This document shows, in pieces, positions 1 through 8,110 of a stretch of DNA of 64,000 nt; position 1 is the stretch's first letter; the number at the start of each line of letters is the position of its first letter. Under the pieces are notes generated by a model that did no database searches, had not been told where the DNA came from, and worked only from the letters and a program-made list of their open reading frames with translations. The translations under genes and the position numbers were made by a program. The stretch comes from Flavobacterium sp. 9R (GTDB lineage: Bacteria; Bacteroidota; Bacteroidia; Flavobacteriales; Flavobacteriaceae). The stretch lies in assembly GCF_902506345.1 (NCBI RefSeq), contig NZ_LR733413.1, positions 2,726,617 through 2,790,616 of the forward strand, in the 5' to 3' direction.

Positions 1-909
1 GAAAAAGATTTTCCTGATTTTGATTGCAATTGGAAAGAGGCGCCTACTACTTTTTCAGTGATGATTGAATTGTTAAAGGAGGATGTAGTGGTTTTGGAAT
101 CTTCTGGTAATGTGAGTGCAGCGAAGATACTGGGTCGTTTTTGTAATGGAAATGAAGCTATCGCTACTTTGACAACAGAAATTGTGGCTAAGGAACAAGC
201 GTATGATTCGAATCAAATTAAAGCAGAGGTCGTTCATATTCCAGAATCAAGAACCGGAAATATTTTAAAAAGACCGCCTTTGCGTCTTTATGAAATTCCA
301 TATTTGTCACATTCAGGTGTAAGCGAAGCGTATCAGATTGGTCTTGATGATTTGATGGTATCGATTCAAAACAATACCGTTATTTTGCGCTCGAAAAAAC
401 ATAATAAAACAGTAATACCTTGTTTATCGAATGCGCACAACTATGCTAGTAAATCCTTACCCTTGTATCATTTCTTGTGTGATTTGCATGGTCAAAATGA
501 TAAACCTATTTATAGTTTTGATTGGGGCGTACTCCTTTCTCATTATTCTTATTTTCCTAGGGTCGTTTATAAAAAGGTAATACTTAGTAAAGCTAAATGG
601 GTAGTTACTGCCGATGAAATTTCCTTTTTAACACAGCAACCTGAAGCTGTTTTTTTTGAGGTATTTACAAAATGGAAAAAGGAAAGACAGTTACCAAGAT
701 GGGTGAATTGGATACAATTTGATAATACCTTGCTATTAGATTTTGATAAAGAGCTAGGTGCAAAATTATTGATTAATGCGGTAAAAAAACAACCCCAAAT
801 TATATTGGAAGAGTTTCTGTTTATGGAGAATGCAGCGGTTAGTAATGCAGCAGAAGAAAGGTATACCAATCAGATTATTTTATCCTTTTATAAAGAAAAA
901 GTAACATGA
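1..909 (+). CDS. Lantibiotic dehydratase, N-terminal (glutamylation) part, 5' end cut
   Basis: The reading frame is open to base 1, so this is the C-terminal 302 residues of a longer protein. It resembles the end of the LanB N-terminal domain, which uses glutamyl-tRNA to activate Ser/Thr of a lanthipeptide precursor. Supporting landmarks are the RPPLRLYEIP stretch, the SHYSYFPRVVYKKVIL segment matching the usual 'PRV...vil' region, and the KWVV that follows. The stop overlaps the next gene by 4 nt (ATGA), and that gene encodes the elimination domain, so the dehydratase is split into two polypeptides. No precursor peptide, cyclase or transporter is in view; they would lie to the left. An internal ATG at 61 is not the start, because homology-like sequence continues upstream. 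Confidence 0.8.
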   Translation, partial: EKDFPDFDCNWKEAPTTFSVMIELLKEDVVVLESSGNVSAAKILGRFCNGNEAIATLTTEIVAKEQAYDSNQIKAEVVHIPESRTGNILKRPPLRLYEIPYLSHSGVSEAYQIGLDDLMVSIQNNTVILRSKKHNKTVIPCLSNAHNYASKSLPLYHFLCDLHGQNDKPIYSFDWGVLLSHYSYFPRVVYKKVILSKAKWVVTADEISFLTQQPEAVFFEVFTKWKKERQLPRWVNWIQFDNTLLLDFDKELGAKLLINAVKKQPQIILEEFLFMENAAVSNAAEERYTNQIILSFYKEKVT

Positions 910-1754
910 AAAGGGAGTTTTGCTTAGGCAGTGAATGGTTGTATTATAAAATTTATACTGGTGTACAAACAGCGGACTTACTTTTATTGCAAGAATTTGC
1001 TCCTGTAATTGAACAGTTAAAAGCTCAAAAGGTAATCGAAAAATGGTTTTTTATTCGGTATAACGACCCTGATTCGCATCTTCGTCTTCGCTTTTTGGTG
1101 ACTCAGCCAGAAGCAATAGCTACCATTATAAGTGCCTTCCATCCTGTTTTTGAGGCGTTGATGGTGAGCCATTTAGTTTGGAAAGTACAAACGGATACCT
1201 ATCAACGGGAATTGGAGCGGTACGGAGAAAGTACTATGGTGGATTCGGAGACTTTGTTTGGGTATCATAGTGAGTTGATAGTAGCGTATTTAAAGCACAA
1301 ACCCAATTTTGAGGTAGCAACACAACTGTTGTTTGGGCTGTTTACAATTCATCTTTTTTTAGAAAGTTTTCAGTTGTCCATAGCTGAAAAACACGAACTG
1401 ATGCGCCAGTTGCAATTGAATTTCAAAAAAGAATTTAATGCCGATGCAGTAACAAATAAGGAGCTAGATAAACAATACCGTAACCGTGAAGTAGCAATTA
1501 CAGGCTTGCTATTAGGCAAAACAGACGCGCCATTTGGAGTGCTAACTCCTTTCATAGCAACTAAAATGACAGCAACTGCTTTGTTAAGCTCCAAGATAAA
1601 GATTCAGTTGGAGATTCCTCTTTTTGATTTTTTAAGCAGTCATATCCACATGATGGTTAATCGACAGTTTACGTCACGCCAACGGCAATACGAGCTCCTG
1701 ATATACGACCATTTGTATCGATTTTATAAAACTCAGGAGATGAAAAATGATTAA
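906..1754 (+). CDS. Thiopeptide-type bacteriocin biosynthesis protein (SpaB C-terminal / LanB elimination domain)
   Basis: This 282-residue protein matches the stand-alone SpaB_C/Lant_dehydr_C family. The early block WLYYKIYTG, then WFFIRYNDPDSHLRLRF around residues 47-63, is the family signature; the Arg/His residues there belong to the glutamate-elimination site. The mid-region ERYGES motif is also typical. In split class I systems this protein removes glutamate from modified Ser/Thr to give dehydroalanine or dehydrobutyrine. The start overlaps the upstream stop by 4 nt, so translation is probably coupled. A terminator follows directly, making this the last gene of its operon. The modified peptide cannot be inferred from here. 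Confidence 0.85.
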   Translation: MKREFCLGSEWLYYKIYTGVQTADLLLLQEFAPVIEQLKAQKVIEKWFFIRYNDPDSHLRLRFLVTQPEAIATIISAFHPVFEALMVSHLVWKVQTDTYQRELERYGESTMVDSETLFGYHSELIVAYLKHKPNFEVATQLLFGLFTIHLFLESFQLSIAEKHELMRQLQLNFKKEFNADAVTNKELDKQYRNREVAITGLLLGKTDAPFGVLTPFIATKMTATALLSSKIKIQLEIPLFDFLSSHIHMMVNRQFTSRQRQYELLIYDHLYRFYKTQEMKND

Positions 1755-1792
1755 AAAAAAGGGCTTGATTTTTAGAATCAACCCCTTTTTAT
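1755..1792. terminator. Bidirectional intrinsic terminator
   Basis: A hairpin pairs AAAAAGGGCTTGATT with AATCAACCCCTTTTT (15 positions, one mismatch) around a loop of about five bases. It has an A run on the left and a T run on the right. It sits between the plus-strand lanthipeptide gene and the convergent lipoprotein gene and can serve both. Confidence 0.85.
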
Positions 1793-1812
1793 TTATAATA
1801 CAATAGATTTTT

Positions 1813-2790
1813 TTAATTGAATCCTGTTACTTCAAACTTACCCTTGGTTATAGTGTGTATTAAAACTCCATTGTCATAAACCTTTAGATTCATTTCGCCT
1901 TTTGTTACTTTTTGCCCATTTATGATAACGTGTTCAAGTATTGTGTAGCTACCAGCAGTTTGATATTTTTTCCAGTCAATATCTCTACTATAAGTTCCTG
2001 AATCGCTGGCCCTAATTATACCTATATATTGTTCTAAATCGATTCTGTTTTCTGCGCTATTTTCGTTAAAAGGATACACCCCCTTGTCCAAATTCCATAA
2101 ATCGTTTTTCGATTTTATCAAAATCCTATACCCATTGTTGGAATAATAACGAAAAATATAGCTATTAGTGCTGATATTGGGATTAAAACTTGCGTTTATT
2201 TTGGTTGTAACAAATTTTAATTCAGGAATTTCAAAGGTCAAATCAGGAATAAAGATAGAACACTCTTCAGTTTTGATGTTATTAGTATTAACGGTTCCCT
2301 TAATTTTTAATTTTTCTTTAGGGGTATCCATATCTTGGATCCCGTTAATTGTTTTTATCAGCTCACCATTAAAATCGAAAAATATAGACTTTTTTATATC
2401 ATCATATTTAAAATTCGTTATAGCCATTAATCGTAGAGGATTAAAATCGGGAGTTCGATAAAAACTACTACTTCTTCTGAAATCCAATAAACTGATATGT
2501 TTCAATTCACCTTTTTTTGATAGAATGAAACTCATCATAAAATGATTCTCAGGTTTATCATAGATAAAGTCAATGAATAAATCGTTACAATTTTCAACTA
2601 TCAAAAAATCATTGTTTATAAGTTGAAATTGTTTATTGTCTATTAAAACATCAACAGATTGATTTACTACAATTGCATCTTCGTCATCAGTACAGGAAAA
2701 TAATAATAGAAATATAAACAATGGAATTGTCTTGATTAAAAACCTCTCGAAGTATCTACTTTGAGAGGGTATTGTGTTTTTTGTTACCAT
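1813..2790 (-). CDS. Lipoprotein of unknown function, paralogue A
   Basis: The 325-residue protein has an SPII signal: a hydrophobic stretch IPLFIFLLLF followed by the lipobox LLFSC at about residue 32, then acidic residues (TDDEDA). The mature part is closely related along its length to the neighbour at 2880-3863: both share DFNPL/V.L....ITNFKYD, SNNGYRI/MxxK, ENRID, KKYQTAGSYTI and VTKGxMNLxVYDNG. It is probably beta-rich and outer-membrane anchored; no known family was recognised. The signal peptide is preceded by a basic/polar extension (IPSQSRYFER) that is encoded by a palindrome. The start codon lies 4 nt behind the stop of a duplicated remnant, in the same TGGTAA-type overlap used by paralogue B. 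Confidence 0.75.
   Translation of the reverse strand: MVTKNTIPSQSRYFERFLIKTIPLFIFLLLFSCTDDEDAIVVNQSVDVLIDNKQFQLINNDFLIVENCNDLFIDFIYDKPENHFMMSFILSKKGELKHISLLDFRRSSSFYRTPDFNPLRLMAITNFKYDDIKKSIFFDFNGELIKTINGIQDMDTPKEKLKIKGTVNTNNIKTEECSIFIPDLTFEIPELKFVTTKINASFNPNISTNSYIFRYYSNNGYRILIKSKNDLWNLDKGVYPFNENSAENRIDLEQYIGIIRASDSGTYSRDIDWKKYQTAGSYTILEHVIINGQKVTKGEMNLKVYDNGVLIHTITKGKFEVTGFN
2743..2768. repeat. Palindrome in the signal-peptide codons of lipoprotein A
   Basis: CCTCTCGAAGTA and TACTTTGAGAGG pair over 12 positions (one G.U on the minus strand) with a 2-base loop. It is in frame and encodes the polar PSQSRYF stretch ahead of the hydrophobic core. A better preserved copy lies at the same place in paralogue B (3811-3840). 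Confidence 0.75.
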
Positions 2791-2861
2791 TGTACACGTA
2801 TGGGGCTTATCTCAAATTCTATTCTTCCAGTTGCGTAAGTTTTTGGGGAAGAATATTTCAT
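2784..2861 (-). pseudogene. Duplicated C-terminal remnant of the 548-aa lipoprotein gene
   Basis: Read on the minus strand, 2861-2784 encodes 25 residues ending in TYATGRIEFEISPIRVQW and a TAA. The complete gene at 3857-5503 ends in TYTTGRVEFSVIPIRVQW and TAA, and both are followed by the same ATG overlap into a paralogous lipoprotein gene. The simplest reading is a tandem duplication that copied the end of the upstream gene together with the following lipoprotein gene. The remnant has an ATG at 2861 and could still be translated as a leader that couples to paralogue A. Confidence 0.75.
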
Positions 2862-2879
2862 TAGTTTTTGCAAAAAGAA

Positions 2880-3863
2880 TTAGAAGCTACTACCTTCAAA
2901 GGTACCGTTAACTATAGTATGAATTAATGCACCATTGTCATACACTTGTAGATTCATTACGCCTTTGGTTACTTTTATTCCGTTTACTATTTTATGCTCC
3001 TGAATGGTATAACTACCTGCTGTCTGGTATTTTTTCCAATCATTCTCGTCATAATCAAAAGTTTGTGTTGCTCTCAATTGGCCTATGTAATATTGAAAGT
3101 CTATTCTGTTCTCAACTGTATTTTGATCAAAATTGTAGATCTTGCCTTTTTCCAAACTCCAAAAATCGTCTTTTAGTTTAAAAAACATTCTATAACCGTT
3201 GTTAGAATAAAAACGATGTATATAAGGATTACTACTTAAACTAGGGTCATGTGTTGCATTGGCTCTAGTGCCAATAAAGGTTAGAGAAGGCGTTTCAAAT
3301 TGAGCAGTAGGCAAAAAAGTATTACATTTGTAGTTATCAAGATTCGTAATCGTAACCACGCCTTGAATGTACCTTCGAGGGAAAGTTTTATTTGAATCAC
3401 TAGGATTATATTGAACTTGAATTACTTCGCCACTATATTCAAAATGCACGTAGTTTGTAGCTTCGTCATATTTAAAATTTGTAATTTTTAGTAATGCAAC
3501 AGGGTTAAAATCTGCTGTTTCAAACCTATTGTCACCTCCCCTGATAGCAAAATCTACAAGTGTTGCTTTATGTAATGCTCCGTTTTTTAGTATATCAAAA
3601 TTAATAAAAAACCATCCATCAGGCTGATCGTAACCAAATCCGATGGAAAGTCTTTCACAATCTTTTATTGCACCAACCGATTTATTGATTACTTTGTAAT
3701 TTTTATCTCCTAGTTGTATTGTAAACAATCGGTCTGTTGGAGCTTCAACTGCATCATCGTTGCAGGAAGCTATAAAAAAGGAAGCAAATACTAAAACTAT
3801 TTTTAAAAGCCCCTTCCCAAAGCTATCGCTTTGAGAAGGGATTAAGTTTGTTTTTTTTACCAT
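2880..3863 (-). CDS. Lipoprotein of unknown function, paralogue B
   Basis: The 327-residue protein has a signal KIVLVFASFFIASC with the lipobox ending at Cys34, followed by NDDAVEAP. It is the tandem paralogue of 1813-2790. No Met occurs between the first residue and the lipobox, so the start at 3863 is forced, and the polar segment NLIPSQSDSFGKG must be translated. That segment is encoded by a palindrome (3811-3840). The start overlaps the TAA of the upstream 548-aa lipoprotein gene (ATGGTAA), which implies coupled translation and a shared transcript. The function is unknown; the three proteins probably act together at the outer membrane. Confidence 0.78.
   Translation of the reverse strand: MVKKTNLIPSQSDSFGKGLLKIVLVFASFFIASCNDDAVEAPTDRLFTIQLGDKNYKVINKSVGAIKDCERLSIGFGYDQPDGWFFINFDILKNGALHKATLVDFAIRGGDNRFETADFNPVALLKITNFKYDEATNYVHFEYSGEVIQVQYNPSDSNKTFPRRYIQGVVTITNLDNYKCNTFLPTAQFETPSLTFIGTRANATHDPSLSSNPYIHRFYSNNGYRMFFKLKDDFWSLEKGKIYNFDQNTVENRIDFQYYIGQLRATQTFDYDENDWKKYQTAGSYTIQEHKIVNGIKVTKGVMNLQVYDNGALIHTIVNGTFEGSSF
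3811..3840. repeat. Palindrome in the signal-peptide codons of lipoprotein B
   Basis: CCCTTCCCAAAGC and GCTTTGAGAAGGG form a 13-position stem with one mismatch around the loop TATC. It lies inside the open reading frame and encodes PSQSDSFGKG. Short palindromes with CCCTTC/GAAGGG arms resemble dispersed extragenic repeats, so this may be one captured by a coding sequence. Confidence 0.8.
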
Positions 3864-5503
3864 TGTACACGTATTGGTATTACACTAAACTCAACACGTC
3901 CAGTTGTGTAGGTTCGTGGAATTAATGCTCCAGTAGTCGGATTTTTATTTACAGCGTTATTATAAAATGAAATTATTGAACTCCCTAAAGGATTACTCGA
4001 TGTTGTAAATTCTAAATTGTATGTATTTGTTTTTGTTACTTCTTTAGAAACGCCCCATTTTAGTCCCACTTTAATAATTTCAAAAATACTTCCTGACATT
4101 TCACCATTGACATTTACAGCTATTTTAGTATCTACAGATTCGCCTATTTTTTGTAGCACAGTTGCATCAAATTCTTCAAATTTAAATTCCCAATCAGCAC
4201 CGTATATTGAAAGATCCCACGGATAAATTTCCACTTTCTGACCATATTTTGGGTCACGAAAATTTACTTCTTTGGTGGTAACAATTTCAGTTCTGAACCA
4301 AGTTTTTTTAGAAGGCCATGATCCTCTTGTAAATTTGGTATGAGTCATTACAAATAAATCGTCAGGTTTAAAACCGAAGCTTTTGATTTTAGCTTCTCCT
4401 GCTGCATTAGGTTTAGATCCAAGGTAACAATATACATTAAATTCAAAAGCTCCGTCAGTCCATCCCGACCCACCTAATCTGTACTCATTATTTTGCTGTG
4501 GATCAATTTCACCTGGCGTACTATTCACTGAAATATAGTTGAAAGCGACCTTAGGATCACCTTGTAACTTAAATGTTGCAATATGTTCTGAATAATTTCT
4601 ATTTAGTGGCCCTTGCAGTACTCCTTGTTTTAATCCGTGATAAATGTAGTCCCTTTGCCAACCATCATTACCGTTCCAAATAGAATATGCGTCAACTAAT
4701 AATGGGTCAGATATGTTTGTATAATTTATTATTGGAGTGGGCACCCAGTTAGCATCAGGATCAAAATTATCATCAATATACTCAAAATCTTCGAAACCAA
4801 CTGTGGCTAGTTTTGCTGTTTTATTGTTACTGTTTTTTTTCACTCTTACTCTTTCATTTTCTTTAATTACAATAATAGGAAATCCTGGCGTTAATTCAGC
4901 CTCAATCACGTAATTATTCCCATCTTTGCCAATTACAGGAACGTCATTTGTGGTATTTAAACGAAGGGCTACATCTGGAACCTGATTTTCATCATTAACA
5001 TCCCATGTTTCCGCTGAGAAGGTGCCTAGCGGCAAATCTGGGACAAAGATGGTTAATAGCGGTATTTTTTGTTCAATTTCAAGTAACTCTGCTTCATTTT
5101 TAAAAAAGGGAAGTAGTGCTTGTCTAAAAGTAGTGGCTTGAGAAGATTTGCTAAGAATGCTTTTGTCAATCTTTCCATTATTTTTTCCGTTATAATCTAT
5201 TGGAGTGAGGCTTTTTTTTTTGACCAATTGGTACATTACATCATAATCCTTGTCAAATTGTTTTAGGGCTTCTTCTTTTACGAGTCTGCGTAAATCTTTA
5301 TTCGCTACTAATGCATTAGCAAGTGATTCAGCAAATTTCATTTTTAATTGACCATTTTCGTCCATTTTTATTGATGAAAAAGGAATTTCTTTGTTTATTG
5401 TATTTTGTGTTTGCGGTGTTGTAGGTTCTTCACTACTACAGCTACTGGTAAGAATGGCTATACAAGTTAACCATGCTAATGGTTTTATTAAGGTTTTTTT
5501 CAT
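3857..5503 (-). CDS. Large lipoprotein of unknown function
   Basis: The 548-residue protein has an SPII signal with lipobox LTSSC at about residue 22, followed by SSEEPTTPQT, a typical flexible tether. Residues 45-110 look helical and charged; the rest is rich in aromatic and polar residues, in a pattern expected of beta structure, ending in RVEFSVIPIRVQW. No enzymatic motif was recognised. It is the first gene of a three-gene minus-strand operon with the two paralogous lipoproteins, and its stop overlaps the next start. The upstream 430-bp gap presumably holds the promoter, although no clear TAnnTTTG box was found for this strand. Confidence 0.75.
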   Translation of the reverse strand: MKKTLIKPLAWLTCIAILTSSCSSEEPTTPQTQNTINKEIPFSSIKMDENGQLKMKFAESLANALVANKDLRRLVKEEALKQFDKDYDVMYQLVKKKSLTPIDYNGKNNGKIDKSILSKSSQATTFRQALLPFFKNEAELLEIEQKIPLLTIFVPDLPLGTFSAETWDVNDENQVPDVALRLNTTNDVPVIGKDGNNYVIEAELTPGFPIIVIKENERVRVKKNSNNKTAKLATVGFEDFEYIDDNFDPDANWVPTPIINYTNISDPLLVDAYSIWNGNDGWQRDYIYHGLKQGVLQGPLNRNYSEHIATFKLQGDPKVAFNYISVNSTPGEIDPQQNNEYRLGGSGWTDGAFEFNVYCYLGSKPNAAGEAKIKSFGFKPDDLFVMTHTKFTRGSWPSKKTWFRTEIVTTKEVNFRDPKYGQKVEIYPWDLSIYGADWEFKFEEFDATVLQKIGESVDTKIAVNVNGEMSGSIFEIIKVGLKWGVSKEVTKTNTYNLEFTTSSNPLGSSIISFYNNAVNKNPTTGALIPRTYTTGRVEFSVIPIRVQW

Positions 5504-5933
5504 GTTTTTGCGTTTGTATTATTAATTTTTGAATTGATTTTGTTTGAGAATTAGTATCTCAAAAATTGTAGCTACTATGTTTTTGAAAAGCAAAGCACTT
5601 TGTGTAACGTCTTACTAAAAACGGTTTCACTTTCCTGAACTCAAAACTAGGGGACTAATTGTTGTTGTGCAAACAGTTGTTGTCGGAATTCGCGGAATTC
5701 CGTGTCGTAATTCCGCGAATTCCGAGAATTGTATTTTTTAAACAACTATAAATCAAATATTTAAAATGAAATCTATTTATGTGAATTTAAGTTATATGCT
5801 GTGATTTTAGTAAAAATTTATACTTGAGAACTATTAAATTCAAAAATTTCGATTAGATTTTCCCAAAATTCACCTTCCAACATCTTTCCATCTCATCCCT
5901 TTTTTCTCTAATTTTACACTTTTAAAATTACCT
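5504..5933. other. Divergent intergenic region
   Basis: This 430-bp AT-rich gap lies between the lipoprotein operon (minus) and an acetyltransferase gene (plus). Its notable content is the GC-richer inverted repeat at 5684-5724. A short repeat TTTGAGA...TCTCAAA occurs near 5543-5563. No credible coding frame or RNA gene was found. Confidence 0.7.
5684..5724. repeat. Perfect 16-bp inverted repeat rich in GAATTC
   Basis: CGGAATTCGCGGAATT at 5684-5699 is the exact reverse complement of 5709-5724, with a 9-base spacer; one further outer T:A pair fits. Each arm itself repeats the word CGGAATT. A wider pair AGTTGTT/AACAACT flanks it. It could be a repeat element or a regulator site; the sequence does not decide. 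Confidence 0.85.
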
Positions 5934-6377
5934 ATGGAAATTCAACTTAGAGAATTGAGCACTAAAGAAGAGATGCTAGCTCGTATTGATATGATGCGTC
6001 ATTTGTACCCCACTTTTACTATTGAAAAATACGATACTTATCTTGCCGAAATGATTCCGCATAACTATAAACAGCTTGCTGTTTTTGAAGGCGAAGTTTG
6101 TTTAGGAATTACGGGTTTTTGGCAAGGGTATAAATTATGGTCTGGGAAGTATATCGAAATCGATAATTTTGTAGTGCATCCCGACCATCGTGCCAAAGGT
6201 ATTGGAAAAATGATGACCGATTATATTGATGCTAAAGCCAAAGCCACGAACTGCACGATGATTGTTTTGGATGCATTTACAGGAAACTTCAATGCGCATC
6301 GTTTTTATTACAACCAAGGGTATGTACCAAAAGGCTTTCATTTTCTGAAAATCATCAACGAAGACGGGCTTTCATAA
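5934..6377 (+). CDS. GNAT family N-acetyltransferase
   Basis: This 147-residue protein has the GNAT fold pattern: an N-terminal helix region, then a strand with DNFVVHPDHRAKGIG around residues 82-96, where RAKGIG matches the acetyl-CoA loop (Q/R-x-x-G-x-G). The C-terminal NFNAHRFYYNQGY is the usual motif B segment. It would transfer an acetyl group from acetyl-CoA to an amine; the substrate is unknown. It appears monocistronic, flanked by intergenic repeats on both sides. Confidence 0.88.
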   Translation: MEIQLRELSTKEEMLARIDMMRHLYPTFTIEKYDTYLAEMIPHNYKQLAVFEGEVCLGITGFWQGYKLWSGKYIEIDNFVVHPDHRAKGIGKMMTDYIDAKAKATNCTMIVLDAFTGNFNAHRFYYNQGYVPKGFHFLKIINEDGLS

Positions 6378-6384
6378 AACTTTA

Positions 6385-6501
6385 AACCATATAAGGTCAT
6401 CTAAGAGAGGTTTTAATAAAAGTGAATTCCCTTTGCGCACTTTGTAGTTAAATTTAACACCAAATCAAACGGCTACTATTCTTATATGACCTTATATGGT
6501 T
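6385..6501. repeat. Inverted repeat pair AACCATATAAGGTCAT
   Basis: The arm AACCATATAAGGTCAT at 6385-6400 is perfectly complementary to 6486-6501, with an 85-nt spacer. Three more outer pairs fit after one mismatch (TTT.../...AAA). Related words (CTTATACGACCTTAAATTTC and TTATATGGTTCAAA) recur at 47077-47110, so this is probably a dispersed element rather than a local operator. Confidence 0.8.
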
Positions 6502-6605
6502 CAAATAACAGTTGCTATCCCAAAAAGACTTCAATGGCTTCAATGTTTAAATAAAACCGTAATCCTTATGGTTAAATTTTTTTATTAAGTCAACCGTGAA
6601 TTCGC

Positions 6606-6613
6606 TATTTTTG
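6606..6613 (+). promoter_or_regulatory. Candidate -7 promoter box for the flippase gene
   Basis: TATTTTTG fits TAnnTTTG and lies 31 nt before the TTG start. No TTG -33 element was found at the ideal distance. Confidence 0.5.
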
Positions 6614-6644
6614 TTTTCTTAAGTCAAATCAAAACCAAACTACT

Positions 6645-8108
6645 TTGGGATTATATAAAAGTCTATTCAAACAAACTGCGATATACGGATTAGCAACTGT
6701 TTTACCTCGTATGCTCAGTTTTTTATTGGTGCGCTTGTACACTGGAATTTTACCAACAGCAGAGTATGGCGAAGTTTCTATCGTTCTCTCATGGATGGTT
6801 TTTTTCAACGTAATTTTATCGTACGGTATGGAAACCGCCTTTTTCCGTTTCTACAGTGCCGAAACCGACAAAGAAAATGTCATTGCCACAAGTACTATTT
6901 CTATTTTTTGGTCTTCCATTTTGTTTTTGTTTGGTGCTTTGATTTTTAGAAACACCTTAGCCTCATGGGCTCATGTAGATGTGCAGTACATTACGTTTAC
7001 CATTTGGATTTTGGTTTTAGATGCCTTGGTGATTATTCCTTTTTCAAAATTAAGGGCTAACAAACGCCCTATGATGTATGCTATTATCAAAATAGGGAAT
7101 GTAGTCGTAAACTTAGCACTGAACCTGTATTTCTTATTGGTTTTACCTATAATTTATGCCGATAATCCAGACTCTCTTTTGGGGAATATGTATATCGATA
7201 ATTTCGAAATTGGCTACATTTTCGTTTCTAATTTGTTAGCGAGTTTGCTCACTTTTGTAGTACTTTCACCTAATTATGTTTCCTTAAAACGTAATTTTGA
7301 TGCGGTACTTTGGAAAAAAATGATGCGCTACGGTTTGCCAATCTTAATTGCAGGAATTGCTTTTGCGGTAAACGAACATTTCGATAAAATTTTATTAGGC
7401 TATTGGTTGCCGGACAACATTGCCAAATCCGAAGTAGGAGCTTATTCTGCCTGTTATAAATTAGGGCTTTTTATGGTACTTTTTGCCACAGCTTTTCGAT
7501 TAGGTATTGAACCGTTTTTCTTCAGTCATTCTAGTAATGAAAACGCCCCACAAACCTATGCGATGATTACCAAATATTTTGTCATTTTTGGTTCTTTGAT
7601 TCTTTTGGGAGTAATCGTTTTTGCTGATATTTTAAAATTTTTATTACTAAAGGAAGAATCGTATTGGGAAGCCATGAAAGTGGTTCCGTTGATTATCTTG
7701 GCCAACTTCTTTTTAGGGATTTACAACAATCTTTCGGTTTGGTATAAGTTAACGGACAAGACAATTATTGGAGCATATATTTCGATAGTTGGTGCACTTT
7801 TGACCTTGCTTCTAAACTATATCTTGATTCCAACATTTAGCTATTACGGCTCCGCCATTGCTACGATTTCGGCTTATGGAAGTATGATGTTGATTTCCTA
7901 TATTTTGGGCAAAAAACACTATCCTATTCCTTATGATATGGAAAAAATAGGTGCTTATTTAGGGATCTCTATTGTGTTTTCGGTGATTTCTTTTTACGGA
8001 TTTAGAGAGAATTATTTCGTAGGAATCCCGTTATTGCTTGCGTTTCTTTATTTCATTTATCACAATGAGAAAACCACAATTTTAAATATTATTAAACGAA
8101 AAAAATAA
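6645..8108 (+). CDS. Oligosaccharide flippase family protein (polysaccharide biosynthesis)
   Basis: The 487-residue integral membrane protein has about 12-14 hydrophobic segments across its length. The N-terminal block LYKSLFKQTAIYGLATVLPR followed by MLSFLLVRLYT is typical of the Wzx-like Polysacc_synt/MVF families. It would flip lipid-linked saccharides across the inner membrane for LPS, capsule or exopolysaccharide. The start is a TTG codon; the first ATG lies at residue 23 and would remove the conserved amphipathic N-terminus, so the TTG is preferred. Downstream genes for dUTPase and a sugar nucleotidyltransferase follow on the same strand. Confidence 0.88.
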   Translation: MGLYKSLFKQTAIYGLATVLPRMLSFLLVRLYTGILPTAEYGEVSIVLSWMVFFNVILSYGMETAFFRFYSAETDKENVIATSTISIFWSSILFLFGALIFRNTLASWAHVDVQYITFTIWILVLDALVIIPFSKLRANKRPMMYAIIKIGNVVVNLALNLYFLLVLPIIYADNPDSLLGNMYIDNFEIGYIFVSNLLASLLTFVVLSPNYVSLKRNFDAVLWKKMMRYGLPILIAGIAFAVNEHFDKILLGYWLPDNIAKSEVGAYSACYKLGLFMVLFATAFRLGIEPFFFSHSSNENAPQTYAMITKYFVIFGSLILLGVIVFADILKFLLLKEESYWEAMKVVPLIILANFFLGIYNNLSVWYKLTDKTIIGAYISIVGALLTLLLNYILIPTFSYYGSAIATISAYGSMMLISYILGKKHYPIPYDMEKIGAYLGISIVFSVISFYGFRENYFVGIPLLLAFLYFIYHNEKTTILNIIKRKK

Positions 8109-8110
8109 AA

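Noticed and set aside
2784..2861. A genuine small gene of 25 codons
   Set aside because: Its sequence is a copy of the end of the neighbouring 548-aa lipoprotein, so duplication debris is more likely, although translation is possible.
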